Assembly: GCA_015680685.1 (NCBI GenBank)
Contig: MNCI01005225.1
Span: forward strand, 491,741-555,740
DNA length: 64,000 nt
Origin: Gnetum montanum
Taxonomy: Eukaryota > Streptophyta > Gnetopsida > Gnetales > Gnetaceae
Direction of reading: 5' to 3'
Of this stretch, positions 11,280 to 23,100 are shown in pieces. Under the pieces are notes generated by a model. That model did not search any database and was not told the origin of the DNA. It worked only from the letters and a program-made list of their open reading frames with translations. The position numbers and the translations under genes are program-made. Positions within the stretch are counted from its first letter, which is position 1. Each line of letters starts with the position of its first letter.

Positions 11280-12195
11280 TGGTGCAAGGTTTGCACCTCA
11301 ATAGACCCCAATAGGACCCATTTTACAATTTCCAAGCAGATATAGCTTAGAAAACAAAATCAACATAATGAAATAGAGAAAAATCTCCTTATATTAAGGA
11401 AATTCTCAAAACACATAGAAAATACATCAAAGATGAGGAGCCAAGCTCAACTCACAACTCTCCAAGGATCCTAGAGGCCACACTTGTCCCTTCTCAATCG
11501 TCAATTGCTCACCAAGGATCCCAAGCTTAAGACAAGACACTTATAAAAGATTCTCTCAATCTCTTTCAAGTGCTCTGCCTTGCCTCTCACCCAATTTCCT
11601 TGCACAAGCTCTTCTCCCTCAAGAGCTCTCTCTATTTTGCCCTTGGTCAAGGTTAGGTATCAATAGTGGTAAATTACATCAATATTTATAAGCAACCGGA
11701 AGATAAGAAATTTTGGAACTTTTCCTCAATTCAACTTGAGGTTCTTTAGATATTTCCCAAGTTTTCTCACCTTTTCCTTAGCTATTTTCATCCTTTTTTA
11801 TCATGTTCCAATTGTTTCCCGAATTGGGATGGGCATTTTCAGAAGTTTCCCCATCCGTACAAGTTGTCTTTGACCTTGCCAAGATGTCTTTTATGAAAAC
11901 CTGGTTCTCAGCCAAGATGGCCACTGTTTTTCCAAGATGTCTCTCTTGGAAGCCAAGATGTCTCATCCACTTGCAAGATGTCTTGCCTAAGATGTCCCAT
12001 GCACAGTGGAGATGTCTCAAGTTCTGGTGAGATGTCTCACCCAAGATGTCAATCTGAACAACAAGACGTCCTAGTCACTTCTAGGCTCAGCCAAGATGTC
12101 TCTTAGACTTCCAAGACATCTCTCTAGTGTCCAAAACCTGCAAAAACATACATGTAGGGTAGAACAAGGGGATTGAAAGAGGTGTCCCTAGACCA
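11280..12195 (-). repeat. Solo LTR, family B, with 5-bp target duplication
   Basis: The 916-bp block starts TGGT and ends ACCA. It is flanked on both sides by CATTG (11275-11279 and 12196-12200), as expected for an LTR element reduced to one LTR by recombination. A TATA-like box is readable on the minus strand near 11680 (TATAAATATTG), downstream of a cluster of AGATGTCT motifs at 11880-12120 when read on that strand, which gives the orientation. No gag or pol remains. Confidence 0.65.
11880..12120 (-). promoter_or_regulatory. Cluster of GACGTC-like motifs in the solo LTR
   Basis: About a dozen copies of (A/G)AGATGTC(T/C) or AGACGTC/AGACATC occur in 240 bases, for example near 11881, 11935, 11954, 11974, 11989, 12010, 12030, 12063, 12094 and 12113. 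The cluster would be upstream of the TATA box on the minus strand. GACGTC is a known plant bZIP core; function here is inferred. Confidence 0.5.
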
Positions 12196-12625
12196 CATTG
12201 CTAACACAAGTGTTGAATGTGATGCATTATCATCAGAGTAGCTGTTAGCTGTAAAACAAATGCTTAACCATGCTAACTATTATTTTTCTCATCATCCTGC
12301 TAATCATGGATGATTATGTAATAGGCCATTGATCACATTCCTCTGTTGATCTCTACAATCCCCAGAAATGTTTGGTTGTATTTCAAATTTTTATTATTAA
12401 TGGAAATGGAAATGCTTAATTATGGCCTTGTGAGATCAGAAAGGATCTATGTGACAAATTTTTTTCTATTACAAGGCCTTGATATAAGTAAATCTGCTTG
12501 CACAAGCATTCTTAGCAATCCAAGGCTAAATAATGTAATTTTTGAAACATAAAAAGAATATTTCATTATGCTTTGTAAAAAATTGGTATTCATTTGGTTC
12601 CCAAAAACTGTTTTATGTTTTGCAG
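12196..12625 (+). other. Intron end upstream of RECQ5 main exon
   Basis: Intron sequence ending in a pyrimidine-rich acceptor TTTTATGTTTTGCAG at 12611-12625. No conserved coding seen. Confidence 0.6.
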
Positions 12626-14131
12626 GATGCTGGAAAAATTTCTAGTGGCACAAATAGCTCTGACATCCTAGAAACACAAACAAGTGATTGCATGGATAGT
12701 GTAAAAAGTACTGCATTGAAGACTTATAAATGCAAAGAAGTCGGTAGCTGTAAGTCAGATGATATTAAATTGGCATTAGTTAAAATACAGAAAAATAAAG
12801 CAAACAGTTCCAATTTAGAGAATGACAATGCTTTTTTGGATGATAAGAAAAAATTACTGGAAGGAAAACATAAGTCCAGAAAGACCTTGAATAAGGTTCA
12901 CAGAAAATTTCATATGAATGTTTGCCGTAATGAATCCAATCTAGTTGAAGAAAATAGAGCTTGCAGTACCTCTTCTGGGCTAGCAAAAATCTCTGAACTT
13001 GGGTTTTCAATAAAAGTTCAGCGTGTTGGAGAACAGAGAAACTTGCCCGTGTCAGATGAAACTGATAAAGAGATAATTCTCCCTGGATTTTTCACCAGTG
13101 CATCTAGCCTTGTCAACCCTAGTTGTAGTTTGATAAAGAAGGCTGCATTTCCTAAAGAGCCAGAAGAAATAATGACTTTAAATGATCTTTATGCTAATGA
13201 AGGTTCTCGCTCAGAATCAATGTTAGGTGGTTTGCCTGAAAACCATGACAATTGCAATGATATTCATAGCTCAATGTGCCAATCTGAAGACAATGCTGCT
13301 GTTGGGGCAAAGCAATGCAAGGCTTGTGTGGCTGACCTTCCACTAAATGAGAATGAAAATGTAGTTGAAGAAAAAACCATGTCAAAGAATAACGATGATT
13401 CAATGGCTCAATGTATGTTCAGTTCAATATGGCACAATGATCCAAAATCCAGATCAAAGAAAGGCAGAGATTCAGCACGTAAGGCAAGCAAATTGAATTC
13501 TTTGTCCAACCACTCCAATATGTTAGAAAAGGTGAATAAGAAACATCAGAATATGATCTCTGCATCAGCAAGGGATGATACGAAGGGTTCGAGTCTTTTA
13601 GTAGGGAGACGATCACAGGCTGGCAATTTTGTTAAGCTGAACTTAAATGGAAAAGGTTCAAGGCTACGGAAGTTTGTTAATAGAGGATGTAAAAGGAAGA
13701 CAACATCGTTTTCTCAAAGATTTTCTGACAGGAAAAGGTTCAAGAAAAAGAATGATAATCGCTATGTTGATTTAAAAGAAACCAGTGAAATTTTTGAAGA
13801 TTGTGTGGATAGGTTTTGTAATAATGGGATAGATCTGGAAAATCTTACCATAAGGAGTCAGACAGGATTGCATATTTATACAAATGGGAAAACACAGAAA
13901 ACAACACAAATGACTGATCCTCATTTTAATCAAAATTTCAGCGATGTTAGAGAAGCGGCAGCTAAAGCCCTTGGAGATCCATCCGATGAAAATCTAGTTA
14001 GTTTGCTGAAAGTAACCCATGGATTTAATTCTTTCTTACCTGGACAACTTGAAACAATAAAACGTATTTTATCCTTGCGGTCAACCATGCTTGTACTGCC
14101 AACTGGATCTGGGAAATCTTTATCTTACCAG
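12626..14131 (+). CDS. RECQL5: RECQ5 exon: N-terminal region to Walker A
   Basis: 1,506 nt, 502 codons, donor at 14132. It encodes a Ser/Asn/Lys-rich, probably disordered region, then a basic patch (KRFKKK near 13735-13752), then motif 0 ([13 protein letters not shown]) and motif I (LPTGSGKS). If no upstream exon is used, the first in-frame Met is at 12692. This N-terminal region appears longer than in the Arabidopsis protein. Confidence 0.92.
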
Positions 14132-17100
14132 GTATTTCTCAAAAAATTTTGCATCAATTAACCTCAATTATCAAATTGCTTGTTTCACAGATAATTGATA
14201 TTTTAATTGTTCTGTAGTTACCAGCTTTGATTTTGCCTGGTACGACCCTTGTGATAAGCCCGTTAGTTTCCTTGATGATTGATCAATTGCAGCATCTTCC
14301 TCCAGTAATTTCTGGTGCTGTTCTTACCAGCCACCAGGTGACTTAAAAAAAACATTTTGCTATTTCATTTCACATTACATAAACATAGGTTTGGTCTTGA
14401 GAATTGAAACTCAGTAAGAGATGTAATATATTTTACTGTTTTCCTCACTGATAAATGTATGCTATCTCAGACAGGGAGAGAGATTGCTGAGGTTTTTGAG
14501 AGGCTTCATAATGGTGACTTAAAGGTAAATGCAGACACTTTTGGGGGATGTTGCCAACTTATTTCCTGCTGTTTAACTTTTTCTGATCATGGAAACATAA
14601 TTGTTTTGTTAGCCTAATATTTTACTTGAAATAAGAAATATCTGCATACTTAATCACATCGCTCCGTTTAAACCCTTGGTAAGGGGCATTCATAGCAAAG
14701 AAATACTTAATTACGTGAACTTGTTAAGATAAAATGTCAGCTAGAAAGCTCATAGATTTTCAGCAACTTTGGCACGGTCTAAATTTGGCTGCTCTTTGAT
14801 CCCTGACAGTGGTGCAGCTACCACCAAAGAAGTCTATTTCTTGAATATGTAGTTAAGAGGTATATTTATTAATACTTTTAAATCGTACCTTTGTTTTATG
14901 AGGCTATCATTAGCTGCTGGCATTAAAGTGTAATGTGTTGTTAAGGTCCCTGATATGGACCTGACAGATGATTGGTTCAATAATGAATTGATGGTATTAA
15001 TTCTCAAAGAATGTAGATGAACAACTCATTCCAGGGAGAATGACTCCCTATGGATACCACAACAAATGTAAGAGCAAATTGACGTAGGAGGCTTGTTGCT
15101 AGAAAGAAACTGTAAGAGAAAATCAAGAGGCTGGGTACTAGATAAAGCCACCTCCAATGCATGAAGATCAAAAAAATCAAAGGGTGTATCGCTGGAATGC
15201 TTGCTAAAATCATATCCTCGCAAAGCCATATAGGTGAAGAGCAACTGCCTCTCATGCCTTTTGAATGCCTAGGGTGCATGCCAAATCCTAGAGAGATACC
15301 TGTTTAGCTTTTTTTTTTCTTAAAATTATTTTTTAAATAAGATGAGGAGGAGCCACACTTCTTCTTCTGCAGCATGTTTCTCATCTCTGCCATTACGTCT
15401 GCCATTACGTTAAAGGTCTCCTCTTGTAGCCTCACCGTTGGTATATGTCATTTCGGTATCCGAACTTTCTGCCACAAGTTTGTGTTGCTAGTATAGTGTG
15501 TTAGGGAGCTTCATTCATGCTGTAGATATGTTTCAAATTATTTGAGAACATGGTAACGGGTGCTGAAATGAATTTGAGAACAATGGGGGCTTCTTTTGGG
15601 ACCGACATAGGAATGCATGTGGAGTGCAAATGAAAAAATTGCTTTAAAATTTCAAAAAATATAGTTTGAACATCATTATACAAAACAACCCATATTTGAA
15701 TGAAAAACAAATTACTAAGCACAAATTACATGATGCATAACAAGTTTCATAGTAGGTACTTAGCAGTTGACAAACAATTAAATAACAAATAACAAACATG
15801 ACCTAATAAACAGAAACTATAAAACATAATGTTAAAATGGTTTTACATTTATGTTTTAGCAAACTCAAAGCATTGAGTAAGCAATGTTTCAAAAGTAATT
15901 ATGATCTAGTAATGTTTTTCGTTGATATCATTCTCCTCAGTACTATGAGAATCATGTTCCTCTACAGAAACATTGACTAAATCTGTAGCAATTTCTATGT
16001 TGTTTTCCTTGTTATGCAGTTGGTCCTCTTTTGCATAAATATCCCAAGGGAACGTTGGAACTCTCTAAACTCAATCTTACTCTTATATTCTAAATAATAA
16101 TGTATTTACTGTTAAAATTTTTCAGGTGCAATAGTGTTGAGTCTGTTTCTTTTTGCTCTATGAATAAAGGAATAGGTAGACCAATTGATTTCAGCTGATG
16201 ATGATGAGGCAACCTACATGTGTTAGGATGTTAGTGTTACAGTCTTGCAAATGAGTAGAGATAACTAAAGCTTGCATTATGTGGGAGTTCTATGGTATCC
16301 ATCTGGTAACACATACCGTAGAATTTGCATAAACTTACAAACATACAAATATGCCTTAACATCTTCTGGGTTATCTAAAAGTCATGTATAAAGCCAATAT
16401 CTTGCATTTCATGTTTTCCATCTGTGTCATTTTAAAGTACCATAAAAATGGAAATGAGAGTAAGTGTATTTGATTTTTTGTTTTTATGAAATGGACAAAG
16501 CTATTTTCATTTTCCATTTTATCTTAAATATTGCTACCTTTTTAAGTTTTCAAGTTGTATCTCCTTTTCCATTTTCAAAAACCTTGTGACGAATAATTAT
16601 ATAATTATATATATACATGAAACTCTTGGTTTTATTTGTCAATCACCATAGGTGCTTTTTATTTCTCCGGAGCGCTTGTTGAATGAATCCTTCGTAGCAC
16701 TTGTTGAAAGCATATCTGCAATATCGTTTGTGGCAGTTGATGAAGCACACTGTTTGTCAGAATGGTAACCTTGCATACATTTATTATGCATTTCCTATGC
16801 CAATTTTGGTTATTACTTTCTCGCTGCATTATGAAGGTTTTGCTAATATTTTAGTGAGTTCTTTTATCTTATTTGCTTTATTTAAACGTAATGCATGAGG
16901 ATAATTGTTTTAATGCGTTCAAGTCCGTAACTCTTTAACCGTACTCCGTGGTTGATCTCTAAGATTCCAAGAAATCCTTGGATGTACTCCAGATCTATAT
17001 TTTATGATTAATAAATTCTTTTTATTTATCAGTTGAAAAAGAAAAAATTAAAAACAGGAAAAATAGAAGTCAATGTATTGCTAAAATTGCTGTATGACCT

Positions 17101-20100
17101 GATGGCTGCCGTTGATTCAGGTCACACAATTTCCGGCCTTCATATTTTAGGCTTGGAACTGTGTTGAGGAAGAGGTTAAATGTGAAATGTATTTTAGCAA
17201 TGACAGCAACAGCAACTACCAAGACACTTAACTCTATATCATGTGCTCTTGACATCTCTCCAAGTGACATAGTGCAAATTCGATACAACAGGGAAAATTT
17301 ACAGCTTTCTGTTTCATCAAGTGAAAATAAGTAAGAACTTCATTATGACTGATTTTAAGTTGGTTAACTATTATTGATTCTTTACCAAATAACTGCTTTC
17401 TCATTTTCACCATTTAAATTAATTTACAGATTAAGAGATTTGCTTTTGATAGTGAAGTCCCCACCGTTTTCGGGAGCTTGTAGCATTATTGTTTACTGCA
17501 AATTTCAGGTTTGCTATCTTGTCCACACTAATGCTGCTTACCATGGATTTTTTCATATATATTTTTCCTAATAAGTTATTTTCTTGAAAATCTGAGAGTT
17601 GTGCATTTTAGACCTGTTTATAGTGGTCAGGTGTAGGAAAAAGTGTTGAGATGTATTAATCCAAAAAAAAAAAAAAAACTGTACAAGAAGACAATGCCCC
17701 CAAAACAATACAAATTGCCTGACTCAAAATCCTTCCCATAACGCAGTCCTTGCTAGGAACCTGGGCCAGAAACCCTCCCCCTTCTTCAAACCCCACACCC
17801 CCCGAGCCAGGCCGCGTAGCCACTAGATTTATGTGTCTAGGTCTAACCCGCTACACTCCGTCGTCTTGCTCAAGCCTGGATGCCAACCCCCTGCTCTTAG
17901 GCTCAATTGAAGTCGTGGAAGGTGCCCCATTGGCTGTGGTTTGTGTGGTTGTGGAGTTGGGCCCTAGCGCCAACCGTTGATTGGTCTCTTCAATGAGTTG
18001 TGCCAGCCCCGTCCAATGCTCAATGATCAGTCTCCATCCATTGCAAGTCCTTAATTCGCAGAGCGTTTGCCTCCCTTTGGGCCTCTTTGCGCAGATTCTC
18101 CCATCATAGTTGCCATTGTTCTTGCTCCTCTCGATGTGCCTACTTGGTGGCCAGCAGCACTCCTCCAGACTTGTTTTGCCCCTAGTGGTCTGCCCGGGCT
18201 CCCATTCCTTATTAGTTGACTATCTTGGCCCCTCATCCCTAGTAGGAGCTGTGCCTCGACCTCCCAACGTTGGCATCTTGGCCCCTTGCCCATGGCCTTG
18301 CCTTCGTTGGTAAACCAGTGTCATTGCGAGAGGCACGATTGGTGTACTGTTGTGCCATAGTGCAAGAATCACCTCTGGGTGCTGTCTAGGCTGTTGCCTT
18401 CATAGGGATTCCCAAAAAAACTGGGGCATATGCTTCAGGAAAGTGAAATACACACCCACAAGCTTGTGGGGGTATCCCATTTGCACGAAATACCTTTCCA
18501 CAAGAACCGCTGCTTCCCGCTAGACACGTTGCAGTTTGGATTTCTGTATGTGCTTGTTGGCAGTCCTGGGAATTGCTCTGGAGAAGAATTCTGCTGTGTC
18601 CATTTCTGCCTGAGCGACTGGTACCATAACTTTCCCTTCTGCGTTCATCCCCAACGCAGCAGCCAATGTTGGCACCGACACCTCAATCTTTCTACCCCAA
18701 TATTGCGTCGCGTTGCCTTCCCAATTTTCATAGAATTGCTATGTGGATAGGCCCGACTCTCCTTCTAGGCGTTCTAGCATGTCCACCTAGCCCAACCATT
18801 CGACCAACACCCATACCTTAGGCTCTCCCAAGAACATTGTCCATGAGGGTTCGAAGAGCAATTGCTTCTCCATGGCCTCCATGGCCTCTGCCCATAGCAA
18901 CCATGCCTCTGAACAACCGTCGTCACTACAGGATAGGCTTGCCCATGAAAAACCACTGAATTCCTGTGCTTCCACAGAACCCACAACGTGGCAAGTGCAA
19001 ACAAATCCCATGGCATGCAGCAGTAGGGGTAACATTGGCACACCGCTAAATAGCTAGAGAGACCTGACACCATAAAATAAAGTGGTGTAGCGTTTCAGGC
19101 CCTGTGTGGCAAAGCGGACAGCTGGCTGCCACTTGTAGCCCTCTCTTCCTCAATGTGGCTCTCATTGGTAGCGCCCTATGCTTTAACAACCACCCAAACA
19201 CCTTTATCTTTTCTCGAAGATGGCCTTTCCAGACCTCTACCCAGCCATCTTGTGGTGGGTATAAAAATTTAACAATCTCCTTCGGGTTTTGCCCTAGTAA
19301 ATCAAGATGCTCCATCACACTTGCATGATGGCATAGGTTTTTCTAGAGCTAGGAATTGTTTGAATGAGCCTCCTAGTGACTGTATTTCTATTGTAGTAAT
19401 TGCACCCATGGCGCCGCACCCTCAGTTTGCCCTAGATACTGGTTAATCAACCAATGCAGACCCAGCGTCACCTCATCCCCGAAATGTAAGATGCCAATTC
19501 CCTCCGCCAGCTTAGGATGCACCATCACTGCCCAGGATACCAAATTAAAACAGTTTTAATATACTATGTACTTTCATAATTTTTTTGAGTTGCTACTGTC
19601 TATTTTTGTAACTTGCATGAGACAGAGAGAAATAGAGCCAACACTAAGTTTGACTCTTTCACTGGCTTCATATCACCCAATGAGGTTTTGTGCTGGCAGA
19701 AACATGGAAACATACGTGACAGATCTGCTGACGCTTAAATGTACAAAACTGAAAATTGGATTTTCAAATTCAGCTGCACCAAACAAGTTCTGTGGACTTA
19801 CATATGTTAATTTGTGTTGACATAATACATTTTTTATATTTACTATTCATTTTCTCATAGTGTTATTTTTACCAAATCAATGGGATAAGCGTGAAATCGC
19901 AAGCAGAGAAAATGGGGTTGTATATGTTATTCATTTTTTCAGAGGGTTATTATTCATTAAAAAATCTGATACAAGAGTTCCTGGATGTGATGGATTAGGG
20001 ACCAACTCCTTCCCCTGCGTTATAACGGAAGTAACCTTCGCAGCAGAGGAAGAAGACTTCCAACGCAGTTTCACGGCAGCTAGGTTATACAACCAACTTA

Positions 20101-23100
20101 ATCACTACATGTGAGTTATATGCACCAGATTTTGTAAGTTGCATCTGTGAACTTCAAACATGTAAACAAGAAAGTGATTTTCTTGTTTCTGGATGTGTCC
20201 TCTTGGTTCTTAAAATTAAGAGGAAATACAAGGATTTTGCTATTTTTGCATGGAAATAGGGCATTTTGAGATTCTGATGAAACAAGTTAAGGAATACGTG
20301 GTGATTTCTGCGAAAACTATTGTTTTTGTCAAGGTATGTGCTATACAATGTGCTAGCTGTTAAGTGAGGATCGAGCTTGTGCACCTAGAGTGAGAGTAGC
20401 TTAACCCAAGCTTCTTACCAACTTGTCCTCAACAATTCGATTTTTTGTTTTTCAATTTTTATTTTTTGGGGTGAATAAAGAAAGTATACACATTCTGATT
20501 CATAGACTGAGACCCTGCTCTGTTTTTTTTTTTTTTGAGAAAGAGTTCGGGATTGTATTAAACAAGCAAAATTATGTTACAAGATTACACTAGATGACAA
20601 GTGGCGGGCTATCCGGGCGGGCCCCCGGGCCCCAGGGACCGCACAAGGCAGACAAAACGCGCGCGCGGNATTAAATTGTTTCAAAGGTATTCAATCGGGA
20701 GAATGACGTGTTGACTTTGGAACATCAAACTGAGAAAGATGCCTTTGCTTCTCTGGAAGCCATGAAAAACACGTGGAGATGAGAAAGCAGGATTTCAGAA
20801 TGAGAAGTTGAAGTGAGTTGGTGAATTGCTAATACTACTTTTTCCCATGAAGCGGTGGCGAAGAACTGATGCTTTGGCTGAGCGCCGCACATGTGGGTGT
20901 TGGCATCGTATGTGTTGCACTGCCGATGCCAAAGCACATCGACATGAACAGCAGCATGGACGTGTATGTGTGCATCCTTTGCCACAATAGATGCCCGTCA
21001 TTCACCTGGCAGGTACAGAACTATGCCGGCTAGCTTCACAAGAGGGTGGGCAAGGGGACGTAAAAAGCTGGACAGCAGTGGCAAAGAGAACAACAGAGAA
21101 TCCTTACTTAAGAGACTATACACTCTCAACTTACTACCCATAACCAACTCGAAACTAGATAAATATAGGATTACAATAATAGCCATAACTAACCCAAAAT
21201 GAATATAAATAGATAGATCTAGGGTTACAATAATAAAGTCAATACATAGTTCATTCAGACCTGTCATCATTCTTTCTTCTACAACAAATTTTAGATATCT
21301 CAACTCTTTTTCTATGTTAAAATCTAAAACTAAACTGATTGTAAAATAAACAAGTAAAATCAATTCAACTTAACTAGAGTTTTGTCTTCCCATCTCTAAG
21401 CACTCGGGAGAGATGAGGAGGCTAGGCACTTGTGAAACAAGGTGGTGCAGTAGCTGCTGGCAACTGGGCTTTTGCCTGAGGCCACACAAAAACCTGCCTG
21501 CTAGTTTACTTAGATGAGATTCCAACACGCCCAGGGCATTGCTACGCCCATGATAAGTGATTCCATGCCTTTGGTATTAGTTCGTTTTGGTGACTTGTGA
21601 AGTACAATCATTCCGAATTATGCCTTCTAAGTTTCCTCTCGCAGCATAGTTGAGGAGGAGGAGAAATTTGGAGATAAAAACAAGCTGCGACAATAGACCA
21701 TATTTAATTCTTCTAGACATGAACCAGAAAAACTATTAAAAAATACCTTCCATCAAAAGAAATGTGTCCAATGAGATGTTTGCCATCTTGTTTTATAATA
21801 GAAAATGCCATGCAAGAAAAGAATTTTGTTTTTTGTTTTGTTTTTGGAAACAAGGTCAGGCATTTTATTCATATCAAACAGATTGCGTATTTACATGGAA
21901 GTACCTTCTTTCCAAAAAACAGCAGGAAATTGCCTCCTACCCCTTGGCCCCTTCCTGGCTGAAACAACCCTGAATTGTCAACCAACAATGTCATTTGGGA
22001 CAACAAAACTAAAACCTGACTAGTCTCCGAACCGGTCTTACCCAGACTCAAACATACTTTGCCATCCCCGGGCTACAACTAATAACAAAACAAGAGAAAC
22101 CTTAGGCCTGGTGGGGAATGGCCACACAGGAACAACGGTAAGCAACCTTACTATGCACTTTATTGAGAATGGACTGAAGTTTGACTGAGATGTAGCCTGT
22201 TGGAAATCAATGAAACCACACTCCAGCTGCATGTGCTCTGCCTCCAGCAAACCGTTAGTCTTGTCCAAGTGCGACTTTGCAGCCACCAGATGGATGTGTC
22301 TACGAAGCACACCCACGACGTCTTTGAGTGAATGCCCATCAGATGGTATGGGCATCTCCCTTACGACAACCACCTACAGACTTCAGCCTCATGCGCTTTC
22401 TCAAACCATTGCTGTGGTTGTGCTTCTTCCTGCATCGCTCTTTTCGCTTCAACTTTCGCAGCCATCTCTGGACGCCTTTCGTCCTCCTCTCCTTTCTAGA
22501 GCTCCTCCTTGATTTTGTGACACGGATCCTCTTCCTGTTGTTGCCAATCCTGCGCAGTGTTTCATTGCATCTCTCACTTGATCTGTGCTAGCTCCTCTTT
22601 GTGATGAGCCTGCTCAGCAAGCAACTTCTCTTGCACTGCCTCCAAGAAAAGAATTAGATATGATGCTTTTATCCTAATTCATTACTTATCCATAAATTCA
22701 TCAGTCTGTTGCTATTTATTTTCAACTAATGAAAACATAGGCAGGAATGAGAGTTATGTCAAGAAACCTCAAATATCATCTCTCATGTTTGCTAATTAAG
22801 CTAATCATGAAAACATAATACTTACCAGTAATCTAACCTTACTGCACAGTTTGTATAGATAATTTTGAAGTCCATTTTATTGTGGTTGCAGCAAAAGCAC
22901 AATCCTTTGTTCAAGCCAATCAATGTTATAATGTAACACATATTGTTGATTAGTCAAACCCGTAAAAGTAGATTTGAGATTTTACTCTCTTAAATTGGTG
23001 ATAAGAAAATCTAAACCATTACAATGATTGACCTAACTAGCAAAGCAGCTGCTCTGCATGTGTATGACAGGACAACCCTGTGCTTCTGCCACTTGGAGCC

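Noticed and set aside
12346-12552. Open frame of 68 codons before the main RECQ5 exon
   Set aside because: No splice-compatible join, no conserved composition, and a good acceptor lies at 12625.
18430-18750. 106-codon + strand open frame
   Set aside because: Lies antisense to the minus-strand LINE fragment and shows no domain.
20998-21363. 121-codon minus-strand open frame as a gene
   Set aside because: AT-rich, no domain, no promoter or splice context, inside a giant intron.
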